Notes under the pieces: generated by a model
Databases searched by the model: none
Told to the model about the DNA's origin: nothing
What the model saw: only the letters and a program-made list of their open reading frames with translations
Shown here: positions 4,981-8,764 of the stretch, one piece after another
Layout: each line of letters opens with the position of its first letter
Numbering within the stretch: position 1 is the stretch's first letter
Translations under genes and position numbers: made by a program
From: Bacteroidales bacterium
GTDB taxonomy: Bacteria > Bacteroidota > Bacteroidia > Bacteroidales > UBA1715
DNA length: 8,764 nucleotides
Direction: 5' to 3'
Assembly (NCBI GenBank): GCA_031262005.1
Contig: JAISIO010000119.1
Coordinates: forward strand, 1 to 8,764

Positions 4981-6398
4981 TATAAATTTCTTACGTTGTT
5001 TTTGAATTGAATACCTCTATCCATATAATTTTTAAACAAATCGAAACTTGCGCAAGCCGGAGAAAGCAACACGGTATCGCCTTTTTGCGAAAGTTCGTAG
5101 GCTTTTGTAACGGCTTCGTGCATACTGCGTGCTTCGGTAATTACCGGAACTTTGTCGCTAAAATTGGCAAGCAATTTTGCGTTGTCTACTCCCAAACAAA
5201 TCAATGCTTTTACTTTTTCGGAAACCAAATCGTACAATGCTTCATATTCATTGCCTTTGTCGGTTCCGCCGGCAATCCATATCACATTGTCGTTCATGCT
5301 TTCCAGAGCATACCATGTGGAATTTACGTTTGTTGCCTTGCTATCATTTATATATTCTACGCCGCGCACGGTGAACGGTAGTTTCTCAAGGCGATGTTCA
5401 ACGCTTGAAAACGTTTGTAAACTTTCACGAATAACATCGCTTTTTATGTTAATAGTTTGTGCGGCAATAGCTGCTGCCATTGAATTGCCATAATTGTGTA
5501 TTCCTTTCAGTTGCATATCGGTTATGTTTATTGTGAGTGTTTCTGTGTTTTGTATAGTAATTGTTTTTTTGTCAAAAAATCCTTGTTTTGTGCGATCGTT
5601 TTGTATGGTGTAACTCAGCACGTTTGCCTGCGTTGAGTATTTCTGCATTTCTTGTGCAAGTACTTCGTCGTCGGCACAAAAAATGATAGTGTCGTTGGCA
5701 GTCATATTTTGCAACATTTTCATTTTGGAATCTACGTAATTTTGAAAATTATAATTGTAACGATCTAAATGATCGGGAGTTATGTTGAGTAGAATAGCAA
5801 TATCGGCTTTAAAATCGTACATATCGTCTAATTGAAAGCTGCTGATTTCCAAGACGTAGTATTTAGTTTGCAAGTTTGTAAGTTTGCAAGTTTGTAAGTT
5901 GTCGGATTGATTTGTTGATTTGTTGTCTTCTGCTACTTGCAAGGCAAAACTTTTGCCCACATTTCCACCCAAAGCAACATCCAATCCGGCTTGTTGCAAC
6001 ATGTAATATGTGAGCATTGTGGTTGTGGTTTTTCCATTACTGCCTGTTATGCAAATTAATTTTGCGTTAGTATAACGAGCGGCAAATTCCAACTCCGAAA
6101 TTATGGGTATTCCCGCTTTGCGAATAGCTTGAATAATAGGAGATTTTTCGGGTACTCCTGGGCTTTTGATGATTTCGGATACTCGTTCAGTAGTTGCATT
6201 ATTGATAAGGTTCATTGCTTGTTCGTGCGTTCCTTCTTCAAATTGTATTGCGTGATTTTGTAATTCGCTTTTATAATTGTCTGCAATTGTTCCAAAATCG
6301 GAAACAAACACATTAAAGCCTTGCTGCTGTGCCAAAATTGCTGCACCAACACCGCTTTCGCCTGCGCCGAGAATCAGTATGAGTTGTTTGTTTGTCAT
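4980..6398 (-). CDS. murD: UDP-N-acetylmuramoyl-L-alanine--D-glutamate ligase
   Basis: Cytoplasmic ATP-dependent ligase that adds D-Glu to UDP-MurNAc-L-Ala. The N-terminal GAGESGVGAA is at residues 11-20 and SPGVPEKSP at 79-87. The ATP loop GSNGKTTTT is at 119-127 (Lys123). GGNVGKS (144-150), LEISSFQLDD (183-192) and NITPDHLDRY (205-214) follow. Lys225 in YVDSKMKML is in the usual place of the carbamylated lysine. The C-terminal domain shows NDSKATN, GGTDKGNEYEAL and LSPACASFDLFKNYMDRG. At 472 residues it is somewhat long for the family. The excess is mainly a low-complexity insertion at about residues 159-178, which comes from 8-base tandem repeats (5865-5924) and sits just before the conserved YVLEISSFQL strand. 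The start at 6396-6398 puts the first glycine motif at the normal distance. The stop overlaps the ftsW start. Confidence 0.96.
   Translation of the reverse strand: MTNKQLILILGAGESGVGAAILAQQQGFNVFVSDFGTIADNYKSELQNHAIQFEEGTHEQAMNLINNATTERVSEIIKSPGVPEKSPIIQAIRKAGIPIISELEFAARYTNAKLICITGSNGKTTTTMLTYYMLQQAGLDVALGGNVGKSFALQVAEDNKSTNQSDNLQTCKLTNLQTKYYVLEISSFQLDDMYDFKADIAILLNITPDHLDRYNYNFQNYVDSKMKMLQNMTANDTIIFCADDEVLAQEMQKYSTQANVLSYTIQNDRTKQGFFDKKTITIQNTETLTINITDMQLKGIHNYGNSMAAAIAAQTINIKSDVIRESLQTFSSVEHRLEKLPFTVRGVEYINDSKATNVNSTWYALESMNDNVIWIAGGTDKGNEYEALYDLVSEKVKALICLGVDNAKLLANFSDKVPVITEARSMHEAVTKAYELSQKGDTVLLSPACASFDLFKNYMDRGIQFKNNVRNL
5865..5924. repeat. 8-base tandem repeats within the murD coding sequence
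   Basis: The 16-base unit AGTTTGCAAGTTTGTA occurs twice in a row (5865-5880, 5881-5896), followed by a partial copy; it is itself made of two 8-base halves, AGTTTGCA and AGTTTGTA. A second 8-base unit, GATTTGTT, is doubled at 5909-5924. Together they encode a stretch with two NLQT motifs and a polar STNQSDN segment, with no counterpart in the MurD core as I know it. The frame is preserved. Confidence 0.85.
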
Positions 6399-6444
6399 TG
6401 TGATTTATATTCTATAAGTCTGTTTTTTAATTGTTTTATCGTTC

Positions 6445-6494
6445 CCAAACACCCCTTTAGGGGGCAGGGGGTAGGGCTGCCGGGGTTGGGGTGG
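6445..6494. repeat. C/G-rich repeat in the mraY-murD spacer
   Basis: The 98-base spacer holds CCCCTTTAGGGG (6452-6463) followed by a G-rich run with CAGGGGGTAGGGCT and GGGGTTGGGGTGG, ending three bases before the mraY stop codon (6497-6499 on the plus strand). The style, a C-run facing a G-run with adjacent G-rich units, matches the element in murC at 2036-2071. Its stem could fold in the mRNA, but a T-tract is lacking on the minus strand, so I do not call it a terminator. Confidence 0.65.
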
Positions 6495-6496
6495 AG

Positions 6497-7747
6497 TTAT
6501 CTCAGTTTTAAAGTTATTAAAGCAAAAGCACCCAGCAAAAGAGCTATAATCCAAAACCGCGCAACAATTCGCGATTCGGGTAGTCCCTTTTTCTGAAAAT
6601 GGTGGTGGAACGGGGTCATAAGAAAAATGCGCCTGCCTTCGCCGTATTTTTTCTTGGTGTGTTTAAAGTAGCTCACTTGCATTATTACCGATAGGCTTTC
6701 CATAAGAAAGATACCGCACAGAATAGGTAACAACAATTCTTTGCGAATAAGAATAGCAAATACCGCAATAATTCCGCCTAAGGCAAGACTACCGGTATCG
6801 CCCATGAATACTTGCGCAGGGTAGGAGTTGTACCACAAAAATCCTAATGTGGCACCAATAAATGCGCTGGCAAATACCACCATTTCGCCCGAATGAGGAA
6901 TGTACATAATGTTCAAATAATCGGCATAAAAAATATTGCCCGATAAGTAGGCGAGTATGCCCAGTACCACCCCTACAATTGCCGTGGTTCCGGCAGCAAG
7001 TCCGTCAAGCCCATCGGTGAGGTTCACGCCGTTGCTTACGGCGGTGGTAATAAATATTACAGCTATTATGAATACAATCCATGCCAATCCTTGCGCTTTG
7101 TCGCCCATAAAACCTACAAACCATTTGTAGTCAAATTCATTGTTTTTCAGAAATGGAATGGTTGTTTTTGTCGATTTTTCGCCGAAACGTTGAACACGGG
7201 TTTGTTCTACTTGATCGTCGGCGTAGTGTTCGCTTTTTTGCATTTCGGTGGCGGTTTGTACGCTTACTTTTTCCACAATCACCACATCGTTGTTCACATA
7301 CAAAGTCAGCCCTACGCACAAACCAAGTATTACCTGCGCCAAAATTTTCCATTTACCAGCAAGTCCGTCTTTGTTGCCTTTCATTTTTTTCAAATAATCG
7401 TCCATAAATCCTACGCCGCCAAACCACACGGTGGTAAAAAGCAGCAGCAAAATGTACACATTGTTCAATTTGGCAAAAAGCAACGTGGGAATAATAATGG
7501 CTCCCAATATTAAAAGTCCGCCCATGGTTGGAGTCCCTTTTTTCTGCATTTGCCCTTCCAAACCTAAATCGCGCACAATTTCACCCATTTGCTTTTTTTG
7601 CAACAAACGAATGACATATTTACCGAAAATAATGGTAATAATAAGCGAAGTAATAAATGCGCCGCCACTGCGAAAGGTCAAGTATTTGAACACGCCCATG
7701 CCGGGAATGTTGAAGTCTTGAAGGAGGGTTGATAAATAATATAACAT
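6497..7747 (-). CDS. mraY: Phospho-N-acetylmuramoyl-pentapeptide transferase
   Basis: Integral membrane enzyme that transfers phospho-MurNAc-pentapeptide from UDP to undecaprenyl phosphate, making lipid I. Conserved cytoplasmic motifs appear in order: KKGTPTMGGLLIL (69-81), DDYLKK (116-121, the Asp-Asp pair), GLAGKWKILAQ (128-138), NLTDGLDGLAAG (242-253, with Asp245 and Asp248), PAQVFMGDTGS (310-320, with Asp317) and the histidine motif MTPFHHHFQKKGLPES (377-392). The 416 residues exceed the roughly 360 of the E. coli enzyme. The extra length is a polar region at about 152-210 between two membrane segments, which I recall as a normal feature of Bacteroidota MraY. The ATG at 7745-7747 has an A-rich leader (CCACTAAAAAAT) and no Shine-Dalgarno sequence. 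The 117-base gap from murE is filled by repeats. Confidence 0.97.
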   Translation of the reverse strand: MLYYLSTLLQDFNIPGMGVFKYLTFRSGGAFITSLIITIIFGKYVIRLLQKKQMGEIVRDLGLEGQMQKKGTPTMGGLLILGAIIIPTLLFAKLNNVYILLLLFTTVWFGGVGFMDDYLKKMKGNKDGLAGKWKILAQVILGLCVGLTLYVNNDVVIVEKVSVQTATEMQKSEHYADDQVEQTRVQRFGEKSTKTTIPFLKNNEFDYKWFVGFMGDKAQGLAWIVFIIAVIFITTAVSNGVNLTDGLDGLAAGTTAIVGVVLGILAYLSGNIFYADYLNIMYIPHSGEMVVFASAFIGATLGFLWYNSYPAQVFMGDTGSLALGGIIAVFAILIRKELLLPILCGIFLMESLSVIMQVSYFKHTKKKYGEGRRIFLMTPFHHHFQKKGLPESRIVARFWIIALLLGAFALITLKLR

Positions 7748-7769
7748 ATTTTTTAGTGGTTAATGGTTA

Positions 7770-7797
7770 GTAGGGGCGATGCCTTGTGCTCGCCCTG
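7770..7797. repeat. REP-like hairpin with GTAG foot in the murE-mraY spacer
   Basis: GTAG at 7770-7773 leads directly into the arm GGGCGA (7774-7779), whose complement TCGCCC lies at 7790-7795. The ten bases between them (TGCCTTGTGC) can pair partly through GC and GC. It shares the GTAG foot, though not the stem, with the palindromes in murC. I have an impression of having seen very similar sequences dispersed in other bacterial genomes, but cannot verify this here. Confidence 0.6.
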
Positions 7798-7802
7798 TTA
7801 TT

Positions 7803-7844
7803 TTGATATTTAGATATTCAATTGATATTCGGTTGATATTCGTC
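7803..7844. repeat. TTGATATTC-type tandem repeat in the murE-mraY spacer
   Basis: Four imperfect units built on GATATT(C) follow one another. The last two, TTGATATTCGG and TTGATATTCGT, are separated by exactly 11 bases. It resembles the shorter stretch in the ftsW-murG spacer (3671-3700). No protein-coding or promoter signal is seen in it. Confidence 0.6.
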
Positions 7845-7864
7845 GTTTTAAAATCTTGTTATAA

Positions 7865-8764
7865 TCACGGTTTAGACAATGTGAAAATTTCTTGAATTAC
7901 CTCCGTATCGTCAAAATGATGTTTTACACCTAAAATTTCTTGATACGTTTCGTGCCCTTTTCCAGCAATAAGAATAATATCGGTTGGTTTTGCAAACAAT
8001 GTTGCCGTGCGAATGGCTTCTTTTCTGTCAAGAATTGTGATTACTTTTGAGCGTTCGTCGTTGGGAATGCCATCAAGCATTTGCATTGCAATGCAGGCAG
8101 GATTTTCATCACGCGGATTGTCGCTGGTAAGAATTACCATATCGCTCAGTTGTGCCGCAATTGCTCCCATGAGCGGACGTTTTGTATTGTCGCGATTGCC
8201 GCCTGCGCCTACCACGGTAATTAATTTGGTGGTTTCGCTACACAGTTTTTTGAGTGTAGTGAGAATGTTTTCGAGCGCATCGGGGGTGTGGGCGTAATCA
8301 ATTACGGCGGTTACACCTGCCGAATTTCTATAAAATTGTGTGCGACCTTCCACAGCTTGCAGAGTGCTTATAATTTGCAAAACCTCGTTTTTGTCTTCGC
8401 CCAAAAGAACGGCTGCGGCATACACGCTGAGTATATTGTAAGCGTTGAACGCACCTATCAGTTTTGTCCACACTTCGGTTCCGTCAATTTGCAACAGTGT
8501 GCAATCTATGTGGCTTTCAATAATTTTGCATTTAAAATCACTCATTGATTTAAGCGAATAGCTGTATTGTTTTGCACGAGTGTTTTGCAGCATTACCTGC
8601 CCGTTTTTGTCGTCATTATTCACAAGCGCAAAGGCGTTTTTTTGCAAATTATCGAAAAATGCTTTTTTAACGTTCAGATACTCGGCAAACGTTTTGTGAT
8701 AGTCCAAGTGATCTTGTGTTATATTCGTAAAAATTCCACCTGTAAAATCAATTCCGCTAATGCG
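7865..8764 (-). CDS. murE: UDP-MurNAc-L-Ala-D-Glu--meso-diaminopimelate ligase, C-terminal part
   Basis: Partial: 299 residues are visible and the frame stays open to the right edge, so roughly the first 190 residues and the start lie outside. Reading inward from the edge the protein runs RISGIDFTGGIFTNITQDHLD, which is characteristic MurE sequence. MurE is a cytoplasmic ligase that adds the third stem-peptide residue. Lys33 of the fragment, in EYLNVKKAFF, is in the usual place of the carbamylated lysine. Later motifs are GRTQFY (140-145), IDYAHTPDAL, VVGAGGNRDNTKRPLMG and GKGHETYQE. DNPRDENP at 215-222 is decisive for substrate: the Arg of DNPR contacts meso-diaminopimelate, while lysine-adding enzymes differ there. 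The stop is TGA at 7865-7867. It is the most upstream cluster gene in the window, and mraY follows after 117 bases. Confidence 0.96.
   Translation of the reverse strand, partial: RISGIDFTGGIFTNITQDHLDYHKTFAEYLNVKKAFFDNLQKNAFALVNNDDKNGQVMLQNTRAKQYSYSLKSMSDFKCKIIESHIDCTLLQIDGTEVWTKLIGAFNAYNILSVYAAAVLLGEDKNEVLQIISTLQAVEGRTQFYRNSAGVTAVIDYAHTPDALENILTTLKKLCSETTKLITVVGAGGNRDNTKRPLMGAIAAQLSDMVILTSDNPRDENPACIAMQMLDGIPNDERSKVITILDRKEAIRTATLFAKPTDIILIAGKGHETYQEILGVKHHFDDTEVIQEIFTLSKP

Noticed and set aside
6445..6494. C/G-rich stem between mraY and murD as a transcription terminator
   Set aside because: No T-tract follows on the minus strand, and termination here would cut the operon between genes of one pathway. 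A repeat explains it better.
7118..7294. Polar region at residues 152-210 of MraY as a novel insertion
   Set aside because: I recall a similar extra region in MraY of other Bacteroidota, and no repeat structure is visible in its DNA, so it is probably a lineage feature rather than a recent insertion.
8705..8707. TTG as the start of murE
   Set aside because: The frame continues upstream to the window edge with strongly MurE-like sequence (TGGIFTNITQDHLD), so this is an internal leucine codon of a truncated gene.

Overview
The window carries most of a division and cell wall (dcw) cluster from what is almost certainly a member of the Bacteroidota. All of its genes lie on the minus strand, so transcription runs from right to left: murE (N-terminus beyond the right edge), mraY, murD, ftsW, murG, murC. 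The gene order, the long MraY with an extra polar loop, the A-rich rather than Shine-Dalgarno-like start regions and the moderately AT-rich DNA all fit that phylum. I cannot place the order or genus from sequence alone. At the left edge, on the plus strand and convergent with murC, is the C-terminal part of a TrkH-family cation channel subunit.

The enzymes form one continuous pathway. MurC, MurD and MurE add L-Ala, D-Glu and (from the DNPR motif) meso-diaminopimelate to UDP-MurNAc in the cytoplasm. MraY moves the precursor onto undecaprenyl phosphate to give lipid I, MurG adds GlcNAc to give lipid II, and FtsW polymerises lipid II at the septum. Each has its family motifs and an unbroken frame. 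murD and ftsW overlap by one base; the other spacers are 28, 62, 98 and 117 bases.

The unusual part is the density of small repeats of several families, lying between genes and also inside the reading frames of essential genes. murC contains three in-frame insertions: two copies of a GTAG...CTAC palindrome and one C/G-rich element. murD contains an in-frame stretch of 8-base tandem repeats. The spacers upstream of mraY, murD and murG hold further repeats.

The 327-base gap between trkH and murC (802-1128) has no gene. It is almost entirely a nested inverted structure: outer arms made of GAAGTTAGA-type tandem repeats plus a diverged 25-base stretch, an inner 14-base inverted repeat, and three hairpins whose stems differ but whose loop is always TAAC (or its complement GTTA). 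It lies where many Bacteroidota would continue the cluster into ftsQ, ftsA and ftsZ, so it also marks a break in synteny.

I see no tRNA, rRNA, CRISPR array, transposase or toxin-antitoxin gene.
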